DNA of 10,471 nt from Desulfotignum sp032250905 (GCA_032250905.1 JAVVEQ010000075.1:1-10471); one strand, 5' to 3'. Counted from the first letter of the stretch, positions 1 to 7,483 are shown. Program-made: numbers and translations. The notes: generated by a model not told the origin, from the sequence alone.

Positions 1-2337
1 CAGTTTGATGCGCAGGGCGTTCTTCATGGTGTTGGTGCAGCAGGTGCGGGAGCAGTAAAAGTGCTCGGCCTCCGCCGGCTGTACGCACTGGATCATCACC
101 ACCTGGTCCATGGCCTGGATTGTTTCCAGTTCGTCCGCCAGAAGCGTATCCATGTCCAGCTGGGTCATGACATTGTCCAGGGTGCCCAGGCCGTAAAGGG
201 CCGGCCGGTTGGCCGCAGCCCCCGTGGTCAGGATGGTAACGCCGTGGTCGATCTGCATGTAGTTCATGCGCACCCCGGTCTGGATGCCGGTCTTGAACAG
301 GCCGGGCATGCCGCTGTGATCCACAATCACGGACCGGGTGAGCACCTGGATCTGGGGGTGGGCCGTGACCTCTTCCACGAGTTGCTGAACAAACGGGGCC
401 ACGTCATCGCCTTCAATGGTTTTGCGAAGCGACCGGGCAAGGCCGCCCAGGGACGGGGCCCGTTCCACCAGATAGGTCTTGACCCCCTGGTCCGCCAGTT
501 TCAGGGCCGCGGTCATGCCGGTGACACCGCCACCCACCACCAGGGCTTTCTGGCTCATGGGAAGGGTATGTTCCCGCAGCGGACGATTGGTCCTAACCCC
601 GGCAATGCCCACTTTCATCATTTTGACTGCTTTTTCCTGGGCTTTGTCAGGTTCGGCCATATGGGCCCAGGTGTTCTGGTCTCTTAAGTTCACCATTTCC
701 ACCAGGTAGCGGTTCAGCCCGACGCGCCTGAGCAGGTCCTGGAACTTGGTTTCATGGGTTCTTGGCGAACATCCGCCAATCACCACCCGGTTCAGTTTGT
801 TTTTGGTGATCATGGCTTCAATTTTTGCCATGGATTCGGAAGAACAGCCGTATCCCACGGCTTCCGCCACCACCACATCCGGGCGGGTCCTGACAGCATC
901 CAGCAGATTTCCGACATTCAAAACGCCTCCGATCTCAAATCCGCAGTCACACACAAACACGCCGATGCGGGGATCTTCGCCCTTGATATCCCGTTCCGGG
1001 GGAAACACGTCTTCGCCGTTGAGGCCGGCTGGAGACACGGGCAGGTTGGTGGCGGCCATGGCTGCGGCGGCAGAGGCCTGGACCATGGTTTCCGGAATGT
1101 CTTTGGGGCTTTCGTATACACCGCAGACATACACACCGGGACGAGACGTCTGCACGGGATTGAAATGGTCGGTTTCGGCAAAATCATGGACATTGAGGTC
1201 GATGCCCAGGTTCTGGGCCAGTTCCCGGGTTTCCCCGGTCACCCGGAACCCGGTGGACAGCACCACCATGTCGAACTCTTCGGTTTCCTGAACGGATTTG
1301 TCTTCCACGGCATAGGCTATGGACAGATTTTTGGTGTCCGGCTGCTGCATAATGGAGTGGGGCCGGCTTCGGACCATGCGGACGTGGTATTCATCCCTGG
1401 CCCGGTTGTAATACTGTTCGTAATCCTTGCCATGGGTCCGCATGTCCATGAAGAAAATCGTGGTCTCGATGTCTTCGCCGAACCGTTCCTTGGTGACCAT
1501 GGCCTCCTTGAGGGCGTACATGCAGCACACACTGGAGCAGTAAGGCACATCCGCCCGGTTAATGCCCCGGGACCCCACGCACTGGATCCAGGCCACCTTT
1601 TTGGGGCGTCTGCCATCGGATTTTCTCACCAGATTGCCCTGGAACGGACCGGACGCGGACATGATCCGCTCGTATTCGAGACCCGTGACCACATTGTCGA
1701 ACTGACCGCCACCAAAGTGGTCCAGCACGCCGGGATCAAACAGGTCCGCACCCACGGACAGGACGACAGACGACACGTCCATCACGGTTTCTCTGGGCGC
1801 GTCATTCGGCAGAATGGCGTCGGCCTTGCAGACTTTTTTCAGGGCCTCGACATCCTCGATCTTGTCCATGTCAATGGAAAAGGCAAACGGCGTGGCCTGA
1901 GGATAGCGCATGCAGGTCGGGGCACGGGGGTCCAGACCCGGGGTGAATCGCACCGCTTCGGGAAACTGTTTGGCGCATTCGCCGCAGGCCGTGCATTTTT
2001 CCGTGTCAATGTACCGGGGCCCGGTGGTTAAGGTGGCGGAAAACGCCCCGGGTTCCCCGTCCAGTCGGGTGAGACGGGTCATGGGCTTGATTTCCAGGTA
2101 TTTTTCCCGCCCCCCCTGGGACAGGTAGGGCGATACCGTGCACAGGTCACAGTTGTTGGTGGGAAAGGTCCGGTCCAGTTGGGTCATCAGTCCGCCGATG
2201 GCATATGATTTGTCAATGAGCAGTACGCTGCGCCGGGATTCGGCCAGGTCCAGGGCGGCCCGGATGCCGCCGACGCCACCGCCGATCACCAGCACACGCC
2301 TGTCTGTGGACAGGCTGTTTTCTGAATTCTGATTCAT
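1..2337 (-). CDS. hdrA: HdrA-like FAD/iron-sulfur oxidoreductase with tandem FAD domains (C-terminus outside window)
   Basis: The frame is open for 779 codons from the ATG at 2337 to base 1, so the C-terminus is missing. Residues 15-45 form a dinucleotide fold (VLVIGGGVGG), followed by MTQLDRTFPTNNCDLC (C63, C66), typical of HdrA. The motifs WIQCVGSR (C253), YCSSVCC (C267, C271, C272), VYVCGVYESPKDIPE and CSPRTHE (C523) also match HdrA. Residues 458-579 resemble the N-terminal domain of methanogen HdrA. A second FAD fold (VVGGGVTGM) starts near residue 600, and another QCV...YCSRTCC pair closes the visible part. In the family, HdrA is a cytosolic flavoprotein passing or bifurcating electrons; here MetF just upstream suggests coupling to methylene-H4F reduction. 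Oddly, the inserted ferredoxin region (115-170) keeps C115, C118 and C121, but the expected fourth cysteine is F125, and the second cluster is reduced to C169. An in-frame ATG at 2358, directly after a TAA, is an alternative start; neither start has a strong ribosome binding site. The family call is sure; the electron partners are inferred. Confidence 0.93.
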   Translation of the reverse strand, partial: MNQNSENSLSTDRRVLVIGGGVGGIRAALDLAESRRSVLLIDKSYAIGGLMTQLDRTFPTNNCDLCTVSPYLSQGGREKYLEIKPMTRLTRLDGEPGAFSATLTTGPRYIDTEKCTACGECAKQFPEAVRFTPGLDPRAPTCMRYPQATPFAFSIDMDKIEDVEALKKVCKADAILPNDAPRETVMDVSSVVLSVGADLFDPGVLDHFGGGQFDNVVTGLEYERIMSASGPFQGNLVRKSDGRRPKKVAWIQCVGSRGINRADVPYCSSVCCMYALKEAMVTKERFGEDIETTIFFMDMRTHGKDYEQYYNRARDEYHVRMVRSRPHSIMQQPDTKNLSIAYAVEDKSVQETEEFDMVVLSTGFRVTGETRELAQNLGIDLNVHDFAETDHFNPVQTSRPGVYVCGVYESPKDIPETMVQASAAAAMAATNLPVSPAGLNGEDVFPPERDIKGEDPRIGVFVCDCGFEIGGVLNVGNLLDAVRTRPDVVVAEAVGYGCSSESMAKIEAMITKNKLNRVVIGGCSPRTHETKFQDLLRRVGLNRYLVEMVNLRDQNTWAHMAEPDKAQEKAVKMMKVGIAGVRTNRPLREHTLPMSQKALVVGGGVTGMTAALKLADQGVKTYLVERAPSLGGLARSLRKTIEGDDVAPFVQQLVEEVTAHPQIQVLTRSVIVDHSGMPGLFKTGIQTGVRMNYMQIDHGVTILTTGAAANRPALYGLGTLDNVMTQLDMDTLLADELETIQAMDQVVMIQCVQPAEAEHFYCSRTCCTNTMKNALRIKL

Positions 2338-2360
2338 TTGTGTGAGATACCTATTCATTT

Positions 2361-2425
2361 AAAGAGTTCCGCGCGCATGCCGAAACGGCGCAAAAACGCC
2401 TTCCGGCGGTAAAACGGAGCTCTTT
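2361..2425 (-). terminator. Nested hairpins between metF and hdrA: possible attenuator or processing element
   Basis: An outer stem pairs 2361-2371 with 2415-2425 (11 positions; one is G-U in the plus-strand RNA and C-A in the minus-strand RNA). Inside it, the minus-strand RNA can form CGCC-GGAA-GGCG (2408-2397) followed directly by five Us, a minimal intrinsic-terminator layout. The alternative GGCG-UUUUUG-CGCC (2400-2387) uses the same GGCG and is mutually exclusive with it. A third short stem, GCCG-TTT-CGGC, lies at 2389-2379. The 4-bp stem is short for a full terminator, so partial termination or RNA processing between the two genes is the more likely role. This is read from the sequence only; no folding energy was calculated. 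Confidence 0.4.
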
Positions 2426-2443
2426 TAAGTTAAAGTTGCCTTT

Positions 2444-3316
2444 TTACAGCCCGGCACTGTCCAGAATGGCCGGCAGTTTGTCTTCCCAGCCCAGGGACGA
2501 AATCTTGACCCCCTGGGAGATCTCCTTGAGGCTGCGGATCATTTCACCGGCAATGGCCACGCATTCGGTGTCACGGTCCCGGGCCTTCCGGATCCTCCGG
2601 ATCACATCCTCGGACAGCCGGAAACTGGGATCGTTGATGGAAATATAACGGGCCATGCCCACGTTTTTCAGTAAAAAAACCGAAGCGATCACCGGTACAT
2701 TCAAGGACGAGAACGCAGTGATAACCTGTTTGTAAAAATCCAGGTCAAAGACCGGCTGAAGCACGATATAACCGGCACCGGCAGCGACTTTCTTTCCGGC
2801 CTCCGTGACCGCCTGTTTCAGCTGGTTTTCATCAGAAATGGGAGCGGCTGCAATGCCGAAGGTGAACTCCGGTCTGCCATGCAGTTCAAACCCGGCCAGG
2901 TCTGTGCCGGCCATCAGGGTCTGGATCATGTTCAGGATGCCCAGTTCATCCAGGTCATCCACGATTTTGGCGTCCGGATGATCCCCGTTGACCATCTCTT
3001 CCCCCTGCACCACCATCAGGTTGTGGATACCCAGCACATGGGCGGCCAGCAGATCTCCCTGAAGCGCCATCCGGTTTTTGTCCCGGCCGTACACATGGAT
3101 CACAGGTTCAATGCCCTGCTGATTCAGGACCGATCCGCCAGCCAGGGCGTTCAGATGCATGACCCCGGTGTCCAGATCCGGCAGCACCACGGCATCCACC
3201 CGGGATTTGAGAAATCTTGCATGGCTGACCATGTTGGATATATCCACGCCCTTGGGGGTATCCATTTCAGCCAGAATCACCCATTGTCCGGACGTCAGTT
3301 TTGCTCTTAAACTCAT
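2444..3316 (-). CDS. metF: MetF-like 5,10-methylenetetrahydrofolate reductase
   Basis: A 290-residue cytosolic TIM-barrel flavoprotein of the MTHFR family, which reduces 5,10-methylene-H4F to 5-methyl-H4F in the methyl branch of the Wood-Ljungdahl pathway. Visible family marks are the first-strand glutamate in ILAEMDTPKG (E17, the position of the catalytic Glu of E. coli MetF), the block GRDKNRMALQGDLLAA, VVQGE...GDHP, and YIVLQPVFDLDFY near the folate-binding strand. The short length without a C-terminal regulatory domain fits acetogen and sulfate-reducer MetF. The start at 3316 is chosen because AAGGA (3324-3328) lies 7 bases upstream of it; the in-frame ATG at 3322 would leave only 1 base. 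It is followed after about 100 bases by the hdrA-like gene in the same direction, which resembles known metF-hdrA neighbourhoods. No metV (zinc/corrinoid-protein-like partner) is seen in the window. Function confidence is high; the electron donor is unknown. Confidence 0.9.
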   Translation of the reverse strand: MSLRAKLTSGQWVILAEMDTPKGVDISNMVSHARFLKSRVDAVVLPDLDTGVMHLNALAGGSVLNQQGIEPVIHVYGRDKNRMALQGDLLAAHVLGIHNLMVVQGEEMVNGDHPDAKIVDDLDELGILNMIQTLMAGTDLAGFELHGRPEFTFGIAAAPISDENQLKQAVTEAGKKVAAGAGYIVLQPVFDLDFYKQVITAFSSLNVPVIASVFLLKNVGMARYISINDPSFRLSEDVIRRIRKARDRDTECVAIAGEMIRSLKEISQGVKISSLGWEDKLPAILDSAGL

Positions 3317-3323
3317 ATACATA

Positions 3324-3328
3324 TCCTT
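3324..3328 (-). promoter_or_regulatory. Ribosome binding site deciding the metF start
   Basis: The minus strand reads AAGGA, 7 bases before the ATG at 3316 and only 1 base before the ATG at 3322. The spacing selects 3316 and makes the protein 290 residues long. Confidence 0.7.
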
Positions 3329-3395
3329 GTCTTATGTAAGTGTTTATAACAAAGCCCTATTTTTTGGTATGCTTTCTTTATTACTAGCAGTGTGT

Positions 3396-3424
3396 TATAT
3401 ACGTTTTATTCCATAAATACACAA
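3396..3424 (-). promoter_or_regulatory. Candidate sigma-70-type promoter of metF
   Basis: On the minus strand TTGTGT (3424-3419) is followed after exactly 17 bases by TATATA (3401-3396), in a strongly AT-rich stretch. It would start transcription near 3388 and leave a leader of about 70 bases. The rest of the 3317-3455 gap holds one weak AT-rich stem (3427-3433 with 3447-3453) just after the acylase stop, which might be a poor terminator, and nothing else I can support. Confidence 0.5.
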
Positions 3425-3455
3425 TGAAAAATCCTTGACATATTCAGATTTTTTG

Positions 3456-5963
3456 TCATCCCCCGGGGATCAAAACCTGGGTGGTAACGGTATGGGCATT
3501 CACGGCCTCATCACTGAACCACCAGTATTCCGGGTCTTCGGACATGAACGCCTTGACTCTGTCTTTGTGGTGGGGATGAAACATCCGTCCGGTGACCCCG
3601 CCGGGGATCACGGCCATGATTTTGTCTTTGTCTGCAAAATCCACCACCATGCGCAGGGCGGCGCAGTGGGTCACGGCAAAGGGATCTGTGGCATCATACC
3701 ATCCCCGGTACAGGGTTTCTCCGGAACCGCCCATGGGCAGCGGGCCGGTCCCCAGCAGACGGCTGAGCCAGCCGTCTTTTGCCAGCGGAGACACCAGGGT
3801 CAAGGTATGGAGCCGGCCCCACTGCCACTGGGCCGTTTCCGGCCCGAGGCGGCGGGTCAAAAGGGTTTTGGCCTGTCTGCCGGCCCGTACCAGAAGATCG
3901 GACAGGGTTTCTGAGCGGTCCGGGGTGCGGATGTCATCGAACCAGTCGGACCGGCCGGTCAGAATCATCTGCTGCAGCCGCTCCTGCCAGAAATACCAGG
4001 TGTTCAGCAGACGGCCGGTGAGGTCCGGCCCCAGCTCGTCTTCAAACACGGCGGCTGCCAGGCACAGGTAAACGGCCTGGAACACGGCCGGGGCTGCGGA
4101 TGCCGGGTCATCCCTGAAATCCCAGGACTCCAGTATTTCTGCCAGGGCCCGTGTTTCCTGATCCAGCCGGAGGATACGGGCCATCACGGGGGCAAGGGTC
4201 CTGGCCATGGGATTGAGCACATCCCGTTGAAACCGCCACATGTGGGCGGCGGTTTTGCCGGCCGGTTCGGCCATCAATTCTGCCATCAGCTCCGACAGCC
4301 GGTCATACCGGTACCGGGGGGCAAAATAGGAGGAATAATAATAAGGAAAGTCCGAACGCACGGTCTTGTGGTTACAGGTGCCGATCCACCCGGAAGGCGG
4401 GTCCAGGGTGCCGGGCATATCATCCACAGGGATCCATCCCAGCCAGGGGTCTTTTGTCAAGTCTTTTGTCAGGTCTTTTCCCGGGATTTCCTGGTGCAGT
4501 GGGATGGCGGTATCTGAACGCAGAAATGTGCCATGGCCTTTTTTTCTGATCGGCACCCGGCCGGATACCTGATAGCCGATGCTGCCGGAAACGTCGGCAA
4601 ACACCCAGTTCATGCTGATCATGGGCAGGGTGGTAAGGGCCTGTTTCAGGGCGGGGCAGTTTTCTGCGGTCAGGATCTCGAGCAGGCCCATGTCCGGGAT
4701 CATGGATTCTGCCGGGGCAAACCGCTGTGCCACGGGGGTGTCCGGAGCCAGGCCATCCAGCAGGCCCGTGACCACCGGGCCAATGTGTGTGGACTGCACT
4801 GTAAATTCATGATGCCGAAATCCGTCCGGTGCGTCCGTGTCTTTGATTGTCAATATTTCCCTGCGCATGTCAAAGGGGCGGGATCTGCCGTTGTCAAGAT
4901 AGTGTCCAGGGTGGTCCGGATCCACGCGGACCAGGAACAGGTCTTGGAGATCCGCATAATTGTTGGTCATGGCCAAAGCGATATGGCGGGTCCGGCCCAT
5001 GGCCATGCCGGGAATGCCCGGGATGTTCACGCCCACAGCCCGGATGTCCCTGCTGATCAGGCCGACGGGATACCACACGCCGGGAAGCATCCGGGGGTCC
5101 AGGTGGGTGTCCCCGCACAAAAGAGCCCTGCCTGTGGCGGTCCGGTCCCCGGATACAGCCCAGTTGTTGCTGCCGGTCCGCAGATACCGGTCCGTCAGAA
5201 GCCGGGTGAATTTGGCATCTTTACCGGTATGAGGATTCGGCCGGGCCGCTGTCTTCACCCGGAACAGCTGGTCTGGCGCCGGGAGTTTGCTCCACTCCCC
5301 GGTGTCATTGGTATCATCCGGGTGGATGTTCAAGGGCAGGATCCGGCAGGTCTTTTCATATCCAACGGTGCGCAGCAGCATCTGGAGGATGATTTCCGTG
5401 TCCAGGTCAGCGGCCGTGGCAAACCCCAGGAAATACATCAGGCTCAATGAATCGGTAACGGTCCATGGTTCCGGGGTGATTCCGGCCAGGCGGAACTCCA
5501 GGTGAAGGGCTTCCGGGGTGGTTTTCATAAAGGCGTTAACCCCGTCGGCGTATTTCTGAAACAGGGCGGCGGTGCCGGGATGGAGCATGGCGGCCTGCTG
5601 CCGGGCCAGGCGGGAAAGGCCGATGGTGCGCATGCGAATGTCCTGGTCCAGGGCCGGGTCGCCGGCCAGTTCCGAGGTCCGGCCCTGGATCAACAGCCGG
5701 ATCAGGTGCATCTGGAACAGCCTGTCCCGGGCCGTGACAAACCCCTGGGCAAACAGCAGGTCGCTGATGGTGTCCGCCCGGATAAAAGACATGCCTTTTT
5801 CGTCCTGCCGGACCAAGACCGGACCTGTCAGGCCGGGCAGCCTTAAGGCGCCCCGGGTCTGGTACCGGTTGAGCAGAGACAGCCCCCCTGCCCCGAGAAC
5901 GGTCACCAACGCAAAAACCACCGCCACGGCAGACATTCGGCGGACAACGGTTCCAAAGGACAA
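3456..5963 (-). CDS. Penicillin-acylase-family Ntn hydrolase, exported
   Basis: This 835-residue protein has the full architecture of self-cleaving penicillin/acyl-homoserine-lactone acylases, which hydrolyse amide bonds in the periplasm. An N-terminal RR plus hydrophobic segment (about 8-31) is a signal peptide or anchor. The alpha-chain mark DLLFAQGFVTARDRLFQM follows (68-85). The processing site is TG|SNNWAVSG, with nucleophile S265; GDTHLDP places H287 at beta-23 as in the family. GIPGMAMGRTRHIALAMTNN, FADVSGSIGY and TCNHKT (N531, the oxyanion Asn position) agree. It starts with TTG at 5963, one base after the upstream regulator's TGA, with AGAGG 6 bases upstream of the TTG, so translation is probably coupled. 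An ATG at 5936 is a weaker alternative that would shorten the signal region. Two in-frame 12-bp duplications give DLTKDLTK (497-504) and ELMAELMAE (558-566). The substrate cannot be told: acyl-homoserine lactones, acyl peptides or other amides are all possible. No luxI/luxR is present. Confidence 0.93.
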   Translation of the reverse strand: MSFGTVVRRMSAVAVVFALVTVLGAGGLSLLNRYQTRGALRLPGLTGPVLVRQDEKGMSFIRADTISDLLFAQGFVTARDRLFQMHLIRLLIQGRTSELAGDPALDQDIRMRTIGLSRLARQQAAMLHPGTAALFQKYADGVNAFMKTTPEALHLEFRLAGITPEPWTVTDSLSLMYFLGFATAADLDTEIILQMLLRTVGYEKTCRILPLNIHPDDTNDTGEWSKLPAPDQLFRVKTAARPNPHTGKDAKFTRLLTDRYLRTGSNNWAVSGDRTATGRALLCGDTHLDPRMLPGVWYPVGLISRDIRAVGVNIPGIPGMAMGRTRHIALAMTNNYADLQDLFLVRVDPDHPGHYLDNGRSRPFDMRREILTIKDTDAPDGFRHHEFTVQSTHIGPVVTGLLDGLAPDTPVAQRFAPAESMIPDMGLLEILTAENCPALKQALTTLPMISMNWVFADVSGSIGYQVSGRVPIRKKGHGTFLRSDTAIPLHQEIPGKDLTKDLTKDPWLGWIPVDDMPGTLDPPSGWIGTCNHKTVRSDFPYYYSSYFAPRYRYDRLSELMAELMAEPAGKTAAHMWRFQRDVLNPMARTLAPVMARILRLDQETRALAEILESWDFRDDPASAAPAVFQAVYLCLAAAVFEDELGPDLTGRLLNTWYFWQERLQQMILTGRSDWFDDIRTPDRSETLSDLLVRAGRQAKTLLTRRLGPETAQWQWGRLHTLTLVSPLAKDGWLSRLLGTGPLPMGGSGETLYRGWYDATDPFAVTHCAALRMVVDFADKDKIMAVIPGGVTGRMFHPHHKDRVKAFMSEDPEYWWFSDEAVNAHTVTTQVLIPGG
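4269..4292 (-). repeat. 12-bp in-frame tandem duplication (ELMA x2) in the acylase gene
   Basis: Two adjacent 12-base units (4281-4292 and 4269-4280) match at 9 of 12 bases and encode ELMA ELMA. They lie in the beta chain, outside the recognised catalytic motifs. Confidence 0.6.
4452..4475 (-). repeat. 12-bp in-frame tandem duplication (DLTK x2) in the acylase gene
   Basis: Two adjacent 12-base units (4464-4475 and 4452-4463) match at 11 of 12 bases and encode DLTK DLTK; the near match continues for a few bases beyond. The fresh appearance suggests replication slippage in a surface loop just before the WLGWIPVDD motif. Confidence 0.75.
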
Positions 5964-5964
5964 C

Positions 5965-7353
5965 TCAGGCCTCTTTTTGAGAAATGATCCGCAGTTTGCG
6001 CCACAGCGCGGCCCGGCTAATCCCCAGAATTTCCGCGGCTCTGGATTTGTTGCCTTCCGTGGTTTTGAGCGCTTCCAGAATATGCTGGTGTTCCATTTCC
6101 TGGAGGGTCAGGAACGGCCGGGAGGACGCGGCGTCATCCGGAACCGGGGTCTCCGGATCCGATTCATTCAGGGCCGGGGACTTTGGATCTTTAGACACGG
6201 ACAGGCGCCGGGGCAGGTGCTGAATCTCGATGGTCCCTGTCTGGGCCAGAATCACGGCCCGTTCGATGATATACTGAAGTTCGCGGACATTTCCGAGGAA
6301 GGCATAGTCTTCAAACGCGGCCAGCACAGCATCGGACACGCCGGAAACATTTTTCTGGAACGCATGGTTGAAACGGTCCAGAAAATACCGGCACAGCATG
6401 GGAATGTCCTCGGTCCGGTCCCGCAGGGAGGGCATTTCAATGGAGATGGCCCTAAGCCGCTGAAACAGTTTCCGGTTGAACCGGCCCTGGCTCACTTTTT
6501 TTCCCAGACTTTTCTGGGTGGCCACAATAAACCGCACATCCATATGAACATCCGGGGTATTCTCTTCCAGGATGGCCAGCATGTCCGCCTGGGTCTGGGC
6601 CGGCATATTTTCGATGTGGTCCAGCAGAATGGTGCCGGAAAAATCCGGTTCCGGGGCGTCTCCGGGCCGGGGGGTCAGGGAGGCCACCAGTTCCGGAAAC
6701 CGGAAATCACTACTGAAGCAGCCGCAGTCAAAGGCCAGAAACCGCTGGTCCCGGCGCCGGCTCAGCCGGTGAATGATCCGGGCCGCCAGTTCCTTGCCGG
6801 TGCCGGGTTCCCCGTGGATGACAATGGGACAGTCCAACTCGGACAGCCGGCGGATGTTTTTTCTCAACCGCTGCATCTCCGGGGTTTCCCCGATAAGCCG
6901 GGCCATGCCCTTGCCCGTCGGTTCCGTCCGGTCCGCGTCCAGGGGGGTGACCGTGTCCGCCTGATGGGAATGGATGACAAACACATTGCCCTCTCCGCCG
7001 GACTGGCGGATGACATCCCACAGCCCGCCCATGGCATCTTTTTCAAAATATATGGCGCCCAGGGCTTCGGTGGCCTGCCGGGTTTTGTCACTGCCATAGC
7101 CGGTGAGCAGCACGGTTCTGAGATCCGGGTCCAGCTCCTTGAGCTTGGTGATGGTGACCAGCCCGTCCATGTCCGGCATTTTCAGGTCCACGATGGCCAG
7201 GTCAAACCGGGTAGCTTTTGCCAGTTCCAGGGCCTTACCTCCGGAGGTGGCTTTGACAGGATCATGGCCCAGCAAGGCGATCCGCTGGGCCATGGAATTA
7301 AGCAGCCGTTCCTCGTCATCCACCAGAAGGATATGTTTTTTAATGTCTGTCAT
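5965..7353 (-). CDS. NtrC-type response regulator lacking GAFTGA (degenerate AAA+ domain)
   Basis: A 462-residue cytosolic regulator with three domains. The receiver (about 5-118) has D12/D13, phospho-acceptor D56 in IVDLKMPDMDG, T84 and K105. The AAA+ domain (about 150-385) has Walker A GEPGTGKE (181-188). A Fis-type helix-turn-helix (423-460) has GNKSRAAEILGISRAALWRK. The AAA+ part is abnormal: the segment that should carry the sigma-54-contacting GAFTGA loop (215-240) has been replaced by unrelated sequence, and Walker B reads LLDHIE, with H246 where the catalytic Glu normally sits. The R-finger region (FNRKLFQRL) and sensor II (LGNVRELQ) persist. It may bind DNA and nucleotide without activating sigma-54, acting as a repressor or a sigma-70-type regulator like TyrR relatives; that is inference. 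The ATG follows a TAA directly and has no clear ribosome binding site. The gene is coupled to the acylase downstream. Confidence 0.93.
   Translation of the reverse strand: MTDIKKHILLVDDEERLLNSMAQRIALLGHDPVKATSGGKALELAKATRFDLAIVDLKMPDMDGLVTITKLKELDPDLRTVLLTGYGSDKTRQATEALGAIYFEKDAMGGLWDVIRQSGGEGNVFVIHSHQADTVTPLDADRTEPTGKGMARLIGETPEMQRLRKNIRRLSELDCPIVIHGEPGTGKELAARIIHRLSRRRDQRFLAFDCGCFSSDFRFPELVASLTPRPGDAPEPDFSGTILLDHIENMPAQTQADMLAILEENTPDVHMDVRFIVATQKSLGKKVSQGRFNRKLFQRLRAISIEMPSLRDRTEDIPMLCRYFLDRFNHAFQKNVSGVSDAVLAAFEDYAFLGNVRELQYIIERAVILAQTGTIEIQHLPRRLSVSKDPKSPALNESDPETPVPDDAASSRPFLTLQEMEHQHILEALKTTEGNKSRAAEILGISRAALWRKLRIISQKEA
5970..5974 (-). promoter_or_regulatory. Ribosome binding site for the TTG start of the acylase
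   Basis: The minus strand reads AGAGG within the last codons of the regulator, 6 bases before the TTG at 5963. The regulator stop (TGA, 5967-5965) lies between them. The ATG at 5936 has no comparable site, which favours the TTG. Confidence 0.6.
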
Positions 7354-7372
7354 TTATTTAACGTATTCTATT

Positions 7373-7395
7373 TTACATGTTTTACGTATATGTAA
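7373..7395. promoter_or_regulatory. TTACAT/ATGTAA inverted repeat upstream of the regulator: candidate operator
   Basis: Perfect 6-base arms (7373-7378 and 7390-7395) are separated by 11 bases, with a smaller TTAC/GTAA pair nested at 7382-7395. It sits 20 bases upstream of the regulator's ATG, where an autoregulatory operator could lie. The stretch is AT-rich, so chance symmetry is possible. Confidence 0.3.
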
Positions 7396-7442
7396 TTCAC
7401 CGCTCCTGTAATGGTCAAGAGATTTCAGTCAATCCTAACTAC

Positions 7443-7448
7443 ATTATA
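7443..7448 (-). promoter_or_regulatory. Candidate -10 box for the regulator-acylase unit
   Basis: The minus strand carries a perfect TATAAT about 90 bases before the regulator's ATG; no good -35 is seen at 16-18 bases. It lies in the 148-base gap after the permease. I see no sigma-54 -24/-12 element in this gap. Confidence 0.35.
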
Positions 7449-7483
7449 TTCCAGATTCCATTTCATTCCACATCATATTCCCA
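7448..7483 (-). repeat. Cluster of TGGAAT direct repeats upstream of the -10 box
   Basis: On the minus strand TGGAAT occurs at 7470-7465, 7460-7455 and 7453-7448, with a near copy (TGGGAAT) at 7483-7477. The cluster lies just upstream of, and touches, the TATAAT box, as expected for a regulator-binding array. Spacing is irregular, which weakens the case. Confidence 0.3.

Noticed and set aside
754..2031. Long open frame on the plus strand opposite the hdrA-like gene
   Set aside because: It is the antisense of a gene with continuous family motifs. Its product is His/Gly/Val-rich with no recognisable domain, as expected from GC-rich third positions.
3397..3404. Octamer ATATACGT shared (opposite orientation) between the metF promoter and the gap before the regulator
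   Set aside because: One 8-base match in two AT-rich gaps is expected by chance and extends no further convincingly.
3435..3463. TTGACA on the plus strand as a -35 box
   Set aside because: No -10-like hexamer lies 16-18 bases downstream, and no plus-strand gene follows.
5572..7395. 607-codon open frame on the plus strand across the acylase start and the regulator
   Set aside because: It spans two real minus-strand genes and their junction, has no domain motif or ribosome binding site, and is explained by base composition.
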